Positions 45,037 through 54,170 of a DNA stretch of 64,000 bases are shown piece by piece. Where the stretch lies: the NCBI RefSeq assembly GCF_934924865.1, contig NZ_OW235315.1:2232001-2296000 (forward strand), given 5' to 3'. How positions within the stretch are numbered: the first letter of the stretch is position 1; each line of letters starts with the position of its first letter. The notes beneath the pieces are model-generated. The model was not told where the DNA came from. It saw nothing but the letters and a program-made list of their open reading frames with translations, and did no database searches. A program made the position numbers and the translations under genes. Source of the DNA: Tepidibacter aestuarii (GTDB taxonomy: Bacteria; Bacillota; Clostridia; Peptostreptococcales; Peptostreptococcaceae).

Positions 45037-45720
45037 TTAACTTTTTTTAAAGTAGTATCCCTTTCCCCATTTAGTTAATATGTATCTCGGACTTGAAGAG
45101 TTCATTTCTATTTTTTCTCTAAGTCTTCTTATATGAACATCTACCGTCCTTAAATCTCCATAATATTCATATCCCCATATTTTTTGAAGTAAATACTCTC
45201 TATCAAATACTTCTCCCGGATTAGTTATTAGAAATAATAATAAATCAAATTCTTTCCCTGTTAAATTTATATATTCTTTTTTATAAATAACTTTTCTACC
45301 AAGTGTATTTATTTCGAAGTTTCCAACCTTAAATTCAGATAGCATTCCTACATCTTCTATTTTTTGAATTCTTCTCAATATAACCTTTATTCTAGCCTTA
45401 AGTTCTAATATATTAACAGGTTTTGACAGACAATCATCGGCTCCAATTTCAAGTGCCATTATCTTTTTATAGTCTTCTCCTTGTGGGGTTATCATTATTA
45501 TAGGTACCTCTGATATATCTCTTATTTCTTTACACAACTGAAATCCGTCTTTTTTTCCTATTTCAGAATCTATTATTATTATATCATAATCGCTATATTT
45601 TTTGCTTAAAGCCTCTTGTGAGCTACTGACTTTATCAATTCTATAGTGTTCATATTCAAATGCATATTTTATTTCCTTTATTAATAATAATCGAGAATCT
45701 ATTATTAATATTTTTACCAT
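45037..45720 (-). CDS. OmpR/PhoB-type response regulator with altered acidic pocket
   Basis: A 227-residue DNA-binding regulator: receiver domain (1-120) and winged-helix domain (~128-227; NLTGKEFDLLLFLITNPGEVFDREYLLQKIW, RTVDVHIRRLREKIE, GKGYYF). The phosphoacceptor Asp51 (IIIIDSEIG) and Lys100 (SKP) are present, but the metal-binding acid pair near the N-terminus is D8-S9 instead of D-D/E, so phosphorylation may be weak or absent. No sensor kinase is adjacent. ATG 45720 follows GGAGG by seven bases. It lies between selB and the GerMN gene on the same strand with an 11-base gap from selB. Confidence 0.88.
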   Translation of the reverse strand: MVKILIIDSRLLLIKEIKYAFEYEHYRIDKVSSSQEALSKKYSDYDIIIIDSEIGKKDGFQLCKEIRDISEVPIIMITPQGEDYKKIMALEIGADDCLSKPVNILELKARIKVILRRIQKIEDVGMLSEFKVGNFEINTLGRKVIYKKEYINLTGKEFDLLLFLITNPGEVFDREYLLQKIWGYEYYGDLRTVDVHIRRLREKIEMNSSSPRYILTKWGKGYYFKKS

Positions 45721-45731
45721 AAGCATTCCTC

Positions 45732-47612
45732 CTAGAAAAGCATTCTTTTGTCTCCTAGTCTTTTTGTTATCTTGTTTCTATCAAAATCTTCTAAAAGGGC
45801 CATGGCATACTTTCTACTCGCATCTATTAAATCCCTAAATTCCGATAAAGTCAAAGTCTTCTTTTCTTCTAAATGTTTTTTCACCATATCAACTGCCATG
45901 TCATAATTCTCCTTATGATATATAATATCATCAGTAACCATAACAAGTGTATCTCCTAATAATGCTTCTAAAACTTCTCGATACTCTTTTCTATCTTGTA
46001 TAATTTCAGATATATTTCTAGGTGTTAACTTATCATTTTTCAACTTAGTTTCTATATCTTTTTGTATATTTAATTGGGATTTGTTAAATGCAACTTCAAA
46101 ATCATATAAGCTAGCTATATTATCTACAATCTTTATATCATTATCCTTTACTATAAGATTTAATAAAACATCAAAATCCTTAGTTTTTAAATTTTTCTCT
46201 ATTCTAGTTCTTAATTCTTCTTTAGATATTCCTTTTTTAAGAGGATTGTTTTTATGAGAATTAGATAATACTCTTATAATATTATTTTTTAAATCATCAT
46301 AAAAACTCTTGTGTATGTATATACTGTTTATATTCATGATCTTGTTTTGTTCACACAAAACATCTATCTCTTGTTGTATTATTTCCCTTTTTTCGCCAAT
46401 GTAAACAGCAATATCATTTAAAATAGGGTATTCTTTGCTATGTTTTTTTATAATTTCTTCTATTATTTCTTTTAAATCTCCTTTTTCCTTTAACTGTAGA
46501 GAATTAAGAACATCTGCATCAAATCTCTTGTGTTTTTTAGGATTTGAGTCAAGTATAATTCCTCCACCTATAGTTTCCATAGGAGAATAAAATCTTATTA
46601 CAAACATATCCTTATTCTTAGCTACAATAGTTTCTTCAAGCCTTATTTGACAATAACCTTCCTCACCCGGATTTAAAACCTCTTTGTCTATAGGAACTAT
46701 TCTACCTAGGATTTCTCTAGTACCATGATAAAACCTTATTCTATCCCAGTATTTTACCATTCTAGACGAATGTTTAACTAAAGAAAGTTTTACATCCAAC
46801 ATCATAGATTCACTTAATGATTCAGGATAAGCTAATACATTTCCTCTTTCAATTTCATCAACCTTAACATTAGATAAATTTATAGCTACCCTTTGACCTG
46901 CATAAGCTGTTTTTACAGATTGTCCATGAACCTGTATACTTCTAATCTTTGTAGGTTTATTTTGAGGGTATATATTTAAAGTATCATCTACATCTATACT
47001 CCCCTCTATCAATGTACCAGTAACTACAGTTCCAAATCCTTTAACAGAAAAAGCTCTATCTATATTTAATCTAGGCTGAGCATTTAAATTTTTATCTTTA
47101 ACCTCATCACTTATCCTATCAATCTCACCTATTAATTCATCTATTCCTCTTTTGCTTATAGAATCAACTTCTATTATAGATACATCTTTTAAGAAAGTAT
47201 CTTGAACCTTCTCCTTTACATCCTCTTTTATAAGCTCTAAGAAATCATCTTCTACCATATCACACTTTGTTATTACTATAATTCCTTTTTCTATATTTAA
47301 AAAACTCATAATATCTAAATGTTCAACAGTCTGAGGCATAACGCCCTCATCTGCAGCAACAACAAGTAAAACCATATCTATACCTGATATACCAGCCAAC
47401 ATGTTTTTTATGAACTTTTCATGACCTGGAACATCTACTATACCAGCTCTTTTTCCACTAGGTAAATCAAAATAAGTAAATCCTAAGTCTATTGATATAC
47501 CTCTTTTTTGTTCTTCCTTTAATCTATCTGTCTCTCTTCCTGTAAGAGATTTTATAAGAGTTGTTTTTCCATGATCTATATGTCCTGCTGTTCCTATTAT
47601 TATATTTTTCAT
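45732..47612 (-). CDS. selB: Selenocysteine-specific elongation factor SelB
   Basis: GTPase that carries Sec-tRNA to UGA codons with a downstream SECIS hairpin, 626 residues. G1 GTAGHIDHGKTTLIK, G3 DVPGHEKFIKNML, G4 TKCD; EF-Tu-like domains II-III; four winged-helix domains at the C-terminus for SECIS binding (tail MALLEDFDRNKITKRLGDKRMLF, given in part). AGGAGGGT precedes ATG. Ten bases after selA, so selAB are co-transcribed. Confidence 0.96.
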   Translation of the reverse strand: MKNIIIGTAGHIDHGKTTLIKSLTGRETDRLKEEQKRGISIDLGFTYFDLPSGKRAGIVDVPGHEKFIKNMLAGISGIDMVLLVVAADEGVMPQTVEHLDIMSFLNIEKGIIVITKCDMVEDDFLELIKEDVKEKVQDTFLKDVSIIEVDSISKRGIDELIGEIDRISDEVKDKNLNAQPRLNIDRAFSVKGFGTVVTGTLIEGSIDVDDTLNIYPQNKPTKIRSIQVHGQSVKTAYAGQRVAINLSNVKVDEIERGNVLAYPESLSESMMLDVKLSLVKHSSRMVKYWDRIRFYHGTREILGRIVPIDKEVLNPGEEGYCQIRLEETIVAKNKDMFVIRFYSPMETIGGGIILDSNPKKHKRFDADVLNSLQLKEKGDLKEIIEEIIKKHSKEYPILNDIAVYIGEKREIIQQEIDVLCEQNKIMNINSIYIHKSFYDDLKNNIIRVLSNSHKNNPLKKGISKEELRTRIEKNLKTKDFDVLLNLIVKDNDIKIVDNIASLYDFEVAFNKSQLNIQKDIETKLKNDKLTPRNISEIIQDRKEYREVLEALLGDTLVMVTDDIIYHKENYDMAVDMVKKHLEEKKTLTLSEFRDLIDASRKYAMALLEDFDRNKITKRLGDKRMLF

Positions 47613-47622
47613 ACTAACCCTC

Positions 47623-49026
47623 CTATTTTAGCACTGTCTCTAGTTGTTTTGATATAATCTCAAATTCATCATCAAATATAGTTCTAACATCTAAAACGTA
47701 TTTATTATCATACACTCTAGCTATAATATTATCTTCGCTAAGTCTTAATCTTTCCTCAAGCTCAGACACACCCATGTTCTTAGGAACTATAGTTATAACC
47801 TTAGTATCTATAGTTTCAAGAGGCATAGATCCTCCTCCAACTTGAGAATGTCCATCTTCGATTTTAATATCAGCATCTAAATTCTTGTTTTCTATAATCT
47901 TATATAATGTTTGAACTTTATCATTTAATTCATCCATAGAATAAGTTAGCATTCTTAAAGTAGGTATTTCCTTAACTGCCTTTTTCTCATCTAAATAAAG
48001 TCTAAACGTAGCCTCAAGAGCTGCTATAGTTAATTTATCTACTCTCAATGCACGAGTTAACTGGTTTTTCTTCATTTTTTCTATATATTCTTTCTTACCT
48101 ACAATTATTCCAGCTTGAGGCCCTCCTAGTATTTTATCTCCACTAAAAGTTACTATGTCTGCACCCTTTTTAAGAGAATCTATAACCGTAGGCTCATAGC
48201 TAAGACCATATTTTGATATATCAACAAACAAACCACTACCTAAGTCTTCAATTACAGGTATGTCATGTTCCTTTGATAGTTTAGATAATTCATCTATATC
48301 AACACTATCAGTAAAACCTAATACTCTATAATTACTAGTATGAACCTTAAGTAATACTCCTGTTTCTTCGTTTATAGCCTCTTCATAATCTCTCAAGTGA
48401 GTCTTATTAGTGGCACCTACCTCTCTTAATATTGCACCACTTTCTTCCATAACCTTAGGTATTCTAAATGATCCTCCAACCTCAACAAGTTCTCCTCTTG
48501 ATACTATAGCCTCTTTATTTTTTGACATAGTACTTAGAACTAATAAAACAGCTGCTGCATTGTTATTTACTACTAGTACGTCTTCAGCTCCTGTTATTTT
48601 TTTAATTATTTCTTCCAGATGAGAATATCTAGAACCTCTCTTACCATTATCTATATCGTATTCTAAATTAGAATATCTTGACGCTACTTGCCAAACATCC
48701 TCTTTTATAATATCAGCTAAAAGAGATCTTCCTAAATTTGTGTGTATAACTACTCCAGTTGCATTTATAACCTTTTTTAATGAAAGAGAATAAGATAATC
48801 TCAATTCATTTACAATATTATTTATAAATTCATCATAATCTATAGAAAAATCCTCTGCTTGCTCTTCCTTTAAACTTATTATATTTTTTCTTATAGCATC
48901 TATGTTTTTTCTTATTGTATCAACAACTAAACTTCTAGGGTATTCTTCGATTAATTCTATTACAATTTTATCATTTAGTACCTCATCTACAGATGGTAAT
49001 AAAGAAAATAGTTTCTTCTTATTCAA
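47623..49026 (-). CDS. selA: L-seryl-tRNA(Sec) selenium transferase SelA
   Basis: PLP enzyme that converts Ser-tRNA(Sec) to Sec-tRNA(Sec), 467 residues, usual length. [17 protein letters not shown] and the PLP lysine in [20 protein letters not shown] are diagnostic. TTG start with AAGGGGCG upstream. First gene of selA-selB; selD lies 169 bases further upstream on the same strand, separated by a terminator. Confidence 0.96.
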   Translation of the reverse strand: MNKKKLFSLLPSVDEVLNDKIVIELIEEYPRSLVVDTIRKNIDAIRKNIISLKEEQAEDFSIDYDEFINNIVNELRLSYSLSLKKVINATGVVIHTNLGRSLLADIIKEDVWQVASRYSNLEYDIDNGKRGSRYSHLEEIIKKITGAEDVLVVNNNAAAVLLVLSTMSKNKEAIVSRGELVEVGGSFRIPKVMEESGAILREVGATNKTHLRDYEEAINEETGVLLKVHTSNYRVLGFTDSVDIDELSKLSKEHDIPVIEDLGSGLFVDISKYGLSYEPTVIDSLKKGADIVTFSGDKILGGPQAGIIVGKKEYIEKMKKNQLTRALRVDKLTIAALEATFRLYLDEKKAVKEIPTLRMLTYSMDELNDKVQTLYKIIENKNLDADIKIEDGHSQVGGGSMPLETIDTKVITIVPKNMGVSELEERLRLSEDNIIARVYDNKYVLDVRTIFDDEFEIISKQLETVLK

Positions 49027-49174
49027 GTTGATCGCCCCTTCATCTATTTTTAGTTTGATTAATATATAACTTTTTCAAAAAATACTTTTTACAATCAATT
49101 ATAACATATTTTAGACTATAAAAAAGTCTTCCTATGAACATTTTAAACGTATACTTTTTTAAAATTTGTAAAAA

Positions 49175-49203
49175 AATAAAGAGGGGCTAGCCTCTTTATT
49201 TAA
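49175..49203 (-). terminator. Terminator of selD
   Basis: AATAAAGAGG and CCTCTTTATT with loop CTAGC, followed by TTTTTTAC; it overlaps the selD stop codon. Confidence 0.85.
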
Positions 49204-50233
49204 CTTTTATATGTTTACCTTCTTTTTTGACCACATTTCCTATTATCTTCGCCTCTATAGACCCATTTTCTATCATTTTATTTATTAACTCATCTGCTTT
49301 TTCTTTTTCAACTGAAACTAATAATCCTCCAGATGTTTGTGGGTCATATAAAATATCCATTATATGTTGCTCTATGCCTTCACTTTCTACATCATCTGAC
49401 ATATAACTCATGTTTTTATACATTCCCTCTGGAATTATTCCCATCTTAGCAAAGTCAATCGTAGAGTTTATTATAGGAACTTCATTAGAGTTGATTTCAA
49501 TACAAACATCAGATGCTTTTGCCATTTCAAGAGTATGTCCTAAAAGTCCAAACCCAGTTATATCCGTTACCGAGTTTACATCTACTTCATCAAAAGCAAT
49601 AGCTGCGTATTTATTCAAATGAGTCATAATCTTAATTGCTTCATCTTCTACAGATTTATCTGCTATATCAGCTTTTATAGCAGTATTTATTATACCGGTT
49701 CCAACAGGCTTTGTTATAACTAATACATCTCCAACTTTAGCTCCTGCATTTGATAAAACTTTATCAGGATGTACAAGCCCAGATACAGAAAGACCATATT
49801 TAGGTTCTTTATCATCAACCGTATGTCCTCCTACCAATAAGGCTCCTGCTTCCTTTACTTTATCAAATCCACCCTTTAATATTTCACCAAGTATGCTCAT
49901 ATTTTCACAAGATGGAAAGCATACTATATTCATGGCAACAGTAGGTTTCCCCCCCATTGCATATATATCAGATAATGAATTTGTAGCTGCTATTTGACCA
50001 AATAAATAAGGGTCATCTACAACAGGTGTAAAAAAATCTAAAGTCTGTATCAATGCCATTTCTTCATTTAATTTATAAACAGCAGCATCATCCGCTGTAT
50101 CAAGACCAACTATAAGCTTATCACTTTCTATTTTCGGCAGATTACTAAGAGCTTTAGCCAGATCCTCTGGCCCAATTTTTGCGGCTCATCCTGCAGAAGT
50201 CGTCATCTGAGTTAATCTTATTTTATTTTCCAT
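49196..50233 (-). CDS. selD: Selenide, water dikinase SelD, a selenoprotein (Sec16)
   Basis: Makes selenophosphate from selenide and ATP, 345 residues including Sec. The ATG at 50233 opens [15 protein letters not shown], then an in-frame TGA (50188-50186) stands where the family has catalytic Cys or Sec (TSAG-U-AAKIG), then [13 protein letters not shown]. Without readthrough the visible frame would begin only at [13 protein letters not shown], losing the catalytic and Gly-rich parts. Further signatures: [22 protein letters not shown] and [17 protein letters not shown]-like hairpin follows the TGA. Automatic callers usually truncate it. Confidence 0.95.
50157..50171 (-). promoter_or_regulatory. 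Putative bacterial SECIS hairpin in selD
   Basis: GCCAG-AGGAT-CTGGC lies 14 bases after the Sec TGA on the coding strand, the spacing expected for a SelB-bound element with a G in the loop. Confidence 0.7.
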
Positions 50234-50261
50234 TTAGATCCACCGTCCTTCTTGGTACAAA

Positions 50262-50320
50262 ATTAGCTTCATACTAGCGCATAACTCATGTCGCTAACAT
50301 AAGTATATAATATCATATTT
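50262..50320 (-). repeat. Dispersed intergenic element, copy D (degenerate)
   Basis: TAACTCATGTCGCTAACATAAGT is a weaker match to the core of copies A-C. It lies between selD and the duplicated comEA piece. Confidence 0.45.
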
Positions 50321-50335
50321 TGTTTTATAGTTGTA

Positions 50336-50530
50336 TTTATTTTACTTTTATATCGTTTTTTATCGATTCGAACTTTTTCTCACCTATTCCTTTTACCATC
50401 ATTATCTCATCTATTAGTTTTGAAATTTCCATTTTGGCTTCTATATTCTACAATTCTTGAAGCTGTAACATCTCTAATTCCATTCAAGGATTTAAGTTGA
50501 CTAGCACTGACTCTATTTATATTAATCTTA
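50336..50530 (-). pseudogene. comEA 3'-end fragment
   Basis: Nearly identical to the end of comEA at 52083-52278 (about six differences by eye). It encodes the helix-hairpin-helix piece SASQLKSLNGIRDVTASRI, but one extra base in the sequence after NGNFKT shifts the frame, and the upstream two-thirds of the gene are missing. It is joined head-on to a piece of the L,D-transpeptidase gene at about 50530. Confidence 0.85.
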
Positions 50531-50791
50531 GCTTCCCAAGGAAATAAAGAAAATGCTAAAAAATATGAAGATTTAAATAATTTGAAAATGAGTTTAAATA
50601 GATCCGTAGATACTTCTGAAAAGAAAAGTAAGAAAGTAAACAAGCCTATATTTGCTATAGCATTACTTACATGCTTACTCCTTTTATTTGTTTTAGTAAA
50701 TATATTTATGGTTGCAAAAAGTATAAATATAGCAAATAAATTCAATAATAGTAAAAATAGATATAAAGATTTAAGATTACTATATCTATAA
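50531..50791 (+). pseudogene. L,D-transpeptidase internal fragment
   Basis: Matches residues ~62-125 of the intact neighbour (50812-52065): SQGNKENAKKYEDLNNLKMS, then the transmembrane piece, up to IANKF, after which the sequence diverges and stops. It has no own start and lacks the catalytic domain. Confidence 0.82.
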
Positions 50792-50811
50792 AAAGGAGGA
50801 TTCCATAAGAA

Positions 50812-52065
50812 GTGAAAGATAATTTGATTAAGGTTAAAAATAATATGTACATATCTAAAAATGATCACAATTGGTACAAAAAGGTTTTAAAGTTAGATAG
50901 CAGCAATGAAGAAGCATTGTTTGAGCTAGGAAAAGAATATCAAAGTAAAGGATATACAGATAAAGCTATGAATGTATTCCATATATTAGCTTCTCAAGGA
51001 AGCAAAGAAGCTGCTAAAAAATATAAGGATTTAAATAATTTGAAAATGAGTTTAAATAGATCTGTAGATACTTCCGAAAAGAAAAGCAAGAAAGTAAACA
51101 AGCCTATATTTACTATGGCATTACTTATCTGTTTACTCTTTTTATCTTTTTTAGCAAATATATTTATGGTTACAAAAAATATAGATATAGCAAATAAATT
51201 CAATATCTTTAAACATGGAACAGAAAATGTTATATATAATGTTCATGCAGAAGAAAAAATAACAAAAGAGAAAAATACATTTTTTTATTATGGAAATGTA
51301 CTTAATTTAAAAGATATAGATGAGGACACTTATATAGCTAATATGCGTATATCAGCAGACTTGAAATTAACCCAAGTAATACTTAAAGCTACTAAAGAGC
51401 TGGAAGATATACAGTCTAAGACTGATAAATCGAAGATATTGCTAAATATGAGGTATGCTAATGGAGAGATAGCATATCAGGTGTTATGGGATAAAGATTC
51501 AAAAGATAACTATGAATTTTATATTGCAAAAGTAGAAGGGGAGAAATCCCCTTTTTCTCTATCTAAATTTAATGAAAGTAAAAATAAAGTTATAGTTGAT
51601 ACTAAAGGTAAAAAAGCATATTTGTTAGAGAATCATAAGATTACTGAGCAATATCCTGTATCTATAGGAGACGAAGAAACTCCTACACCTATAGGAATGT
51701 TGTATGTAGAGAATAAGGCTTTATTATCTACAGAAAGTGAGAAAAGTATGTTAGATAGTAAAGACAAAGAAGAGAGTGTAAGAGGCGAGAAAAAGGACGA
51801 CTCTGAAAAAAAAGACAATAATTACAATAATGCCATGGATCAATCTCAAAAGAGTGATTTAAATAATAAAGATCCTAAAGAAAACAAAAGTCCGTATGGG
51901 TCAGCTTGGATAGGTTTAAATAAAAAATCTTATGGATTACATGGAACAAATAATGAAAAAAGTATTGGAACAAAAGAATCATTAGGATGTGTGAGGTTTA
52001 AAAATGATGATATATTAAAGATTTTTAATTCTATAGATATAAGCGATAGTATATTCATTAGGTAA
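50812..52065 (+). CDS. L,D-transpeptidase (YkuD domain) with TPR-like and membrane segments
   Basis: A 417-residue cell-wall enzyme that makes 3-3 peptidoglycan cross-links or anchors proteins. A TPR-like helical N-terminus (residues ~18-75, LDSSNEEALFELGKEYQSKGYTDKA) lies inside the cell, a single helix spans the membrane (about 97-122), an extracellular region of unknown fold follows, and the YkuD domain ends the protein: VDTKGKKAYLLEN, then a long acidic insert, then LHGTNNEKS and SLGCVRF with the catalytic Cys. GTG start, AAGGAGGA 11 bases upstream. Convergent with comEA; a partial copy lies just upstream. Confidence 0.85.
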   Translation: MKDNLIKVKNNMYISKNDHNWYKKVLKLDSSNEEALFELGKEYQSKGYTDKAMNVFHILASQGSKEAAKKYKDLNNLKMSLNRSVDTSEKKSKKVNKPIFTMALLICLLFLSFLANIFMVTKNIDIANKFNIFKHGTENVIYNVHAEEKITKEKNTFFYYGNVLNLKDIDEDTYIANMRISADLKLTQVILKATKELEDIQSKTDKSKILLNMRYANGEIAYQVLWDKDSKDNYEFYIAKVEGEKSPFSLSKFNESKNKVIVDTKGKKAYLLENHKITEQYPVSIGDEETPTPIGMLYVENKALLSTESEKSMLDSKDKEESVRGEKKDDSEKKDNNYNNAMDQSQKSDLNNKDPKENKSPYGSAWIGLNKKSYGLHGTNNEKSIGTKESLGCVRFKNDDILKIFNSIDISDSIFIR

Positions 52066-52082
52066 AATAGCTCATATTGTAT

Positions 52083-52790
52083 TTATTTTACTTTTATATC
52101 GCTTTTTATCGATTCAAATTTTTTCTCACCTATTCCTTTTACCATCATTATCTCATCTATAGTTTTGAAATTTCCATTTTGGCTTCTATATTCTACAATT
52201 CTTGAAGCTGTAACATCTCCAATTCCATTCAAGGATTTAAGTTGACTAGCACTGGCTCTATTTATATTCACTTTAGATGATACTGTTTCATTAGAGTTAT
52301 AATGATTATCAGAATTATAATTATTATTAGAATTACTATAATTATTATAATCTGTATCATTTTCAATATCATCGTTAGAATCTGCTTGAATTTCTTTATC
52401 CTCAACACTAGGAATTATATAGTGAGCTCCATCCTCTAATTTTATAGCTAAGTTAACTCTATTCATATCTGCATTTTGGGTAAGACCTCCAAGCTTTTCA
52501 ACTGCATCTATAAGCCTTGAATCATTCTTCATATTTACAACTCCACACGTACTTATCTCTCCACTTATAAATACTGCAATTTCTAAGTCTTCATCCTCAA
52601 TACCTAATTCTTCACTCTCCAAACTTATATTTTCTTTAATATCATTTTCTTGCTCAATATACTTATCTTCTTTAGGGCTTACTACATATACAGCTTTTCC
52701 AAAGTTTATTTTATTGTTTACAAACATACTTATAGTCACAATCAATAATATACTAAAAAATACAGTACAGTTTCTTTTATTAAAATTCAT
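52083..52790 (-). CDS. comEA: ComEA-like helix-hairpin-helix DNA-binding protein
   Basis: A 235-residue membrane-anchored DNA receptor for competence. An N-terminal anchor (CTVFFSILLIVTISMFV), a SLBB domain (VFISGEISTCGVVNMKNDSRLIDAV with KLGGLTQNADMNRVNLAIKL), an Asn/Ser-rich linker and a C-terminal double HhH (INRASASQLKSLNGIGDVTA, MMVKGIGEKKFESIKSDI) are seen. ATG 52790 follows AGGAGGG; longer starts overlap the neighbouring promoter. Convergent with the L,D-transpeptidase gene. Confidence 0.9.
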   Translation of the reverse strand: MNFNKRNCTVFFSILLIVTISMFVNNKINFGKAVYVVSPKEDKYIEQENDIKENISLESEELGIEDEDLEIAVFISGEISTCGVVNMKNDSRLIDAVEKLGGLTQNADMNRVNLAIKLEDGAHYIIPSVEDKEIQADSNDDIENDTDYNNYSNSNNNYNSDNHYNSNETVSSKVNINRASASQLKSLNGIGDVTASRIVEYRSQNGNFKTIDEIMMVKGIGEKKFESIKSDIKVK

Positions 52791-52872
52791 AAAATATCCC
52801 TCCTGTTCTATATTATTGACAAAAATATGATATACTAAAATCATATTGTATTGTCAAGCAAAGGAGGTATAT

Positions 52873-54138
52873 ATGAAAAAAATCACATCATTAGTTCTAG
52901 CAATATTTTTAATATCATCTTCCTTTATAACTTCTTTTGCAGATGAAAGACCTAGTATTTTAGGAGAGTCTGCAATTGTAATGGATTATGATACTAGCAA
53001 AATTGTGTACGGCAAAAACATACATAAAAAAATGTATCCAGCTTCAACAACAAAGATTATGACCGCTCTCTTAACTCTTGAAAATTGTGATTTAAATGAA
53101 GTAGTGACTATAGATTATGATTTAGGATATATAGATGGTAGTTCCATTTATATTAAGCAAGGGGAATCATTTACAGTAGAAACGCTTTTAAGAGCTCTTC
53201 TTATTAAATCTGCAAATGATGCTGCTGTAGTTCTTGCTAATCATATTTCAGGCTCTACAGAAGAATTCGCAAAGCTTATGACAAAAAGAGCAGAAGAATT
53301 AGGCGCACGAAATACTCATTTTGTTAATCCTAATGGACTTCCAGATGAGAATCACTACACTAGCTCATACGATTTAGCTTTAATAGCAAAAGAATGTATG
53401 AAGTATGATAAATTTAGAGAGATAGTTAAATCTACATACATTAAAATTGCTGCAACTGAGCAGTATCCCTATGATAGAGTTTTCAAAAGTACAAATAAGT
53501 TTTTATGGGGAGTTAGAGGAGGAAATACAATAGAGTATAAGGGCTCTATTGTAGATATAAAGTATGATTTAATAGACGGAATAAAGACAGGCTATACGGA
53601 TATTGCAGGAAAATGCTTAGTATCTAGTGGGGAAAAAGACGGATTCCGATTAATTTCAGTTGTATTAAAATCTGAAGGAAACGAAGTTTATAAAGATTCC
53701 AGAACTGTAATAGATTATGGATTCGACAATTATACAAAACACAATATTATAAGTAAAGATGCTGAACTTGGAAGTAAAAAAATTCTATTCACTAAAGAGA
53801 AGATCTTGAAATACAAAGCACAAGAAGATTTCGATATAGTTACTAAAAAAGATGAAAATATAGAGGATATAAAAACTAAAATAATGTTAAAAGAACCTCT
53901 TGAAATACCTATAAAAAAAGGTGACAATGTAGGAAAAATACAAATTTCAAGAAATGGCAAAGTAATATCTTCTGTTAACCTGGTTGCATTAGAAGATATA
54001 AACTCTATATTATTTAATGTAGACATAAATAAAATATTAAGAATATTATGGTCTGTAGTCAAAATAATGCTATTAATATCATTAGTAATTTTTTCTATAA
54101 TGCTTTTGGTAAGATACATAAATAAAAGAAAAAAATAA
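52873..54138 (+). CDS. D-alanyl-D-alanine carboxypeptidase (DacF-like)
   Basis: Peptidoglycan carboxypeptidase (PBP5 family), 421 residues. Signal peptide 1-22 (ends SFADE), catalytic STTK (in YPASTTKIMTALL), SAN (IKSANDAAVVLANH) and KTG (DGIKTGYTDIAG) motifs all intact, then a C-terminal beta domain and a membrane helix with basic tail (RYINKRKK). ATG 52873 follows AAAGGAGG. DacF-type enzymes act in spore cortex or vegetative wall; which is unknown. Confidence 0.92.
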   Translation: MKKITSLVLAIFLISSSFITSFADERPSILGESAIVMDYDTSKIVYGKNIHKKMYPASTTKIMTALLTLENCDLNEVVTIDYDLGYIDGSSIYIKQGESFTVETLLRALLIKSANDAAVVLANHISGSTEEFAKLMTKRAEELGARNTHFVNPNGLPDENHYTSSYDLALIAKECMKYDKFREIVKSTYIKIAATEQYPYDRVFKSTNKFLWGVRGGNTIEYKGSIVDIKYDLIDGIKTGYTDIAGKCLVSSGEKDGFRLISVVLKSEGNEVYKDSRTVIDYGFDNYTKHNIISKDAELGSKKILFTKEKILKYKAQEDFDIVTKKDENIEDIKTKIMLKEPLEIPIKKGDNVGKIQISRNGKVISSVNLVALEDINSILFNVDINKILRILWSVVKIMLLISLVIFSIMLLVRYINKRKK

Positions 54139-54170
54139 GGTGTTGGGAATTCCCAGCACCTTATTTTTAT
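54138..54170. terminator. Bidirectional terminator dac / sdaAA
   Basis: AAGGTGTTGGG and CCCAGCACCTT around AATT, with TTATTTTT beyond; overlaps the end of sdaAA. Confidence 0.85.

Noticed and set aside
49196..50059. A 287-residue SelD starting at ATG 50059
   Set aside because: It lacks the catalytic residue and the N-terminal domain, both of which are encoded upstream through the TGA.
50407..50868. A 153-codon minus-strand frame containing a helix-hairpin-helix piece
   Set aside because: It is a chance fusion of antisense ldt fragment with the comEA relic; the HhH end is frameshifted and no start or ribosome site fits.
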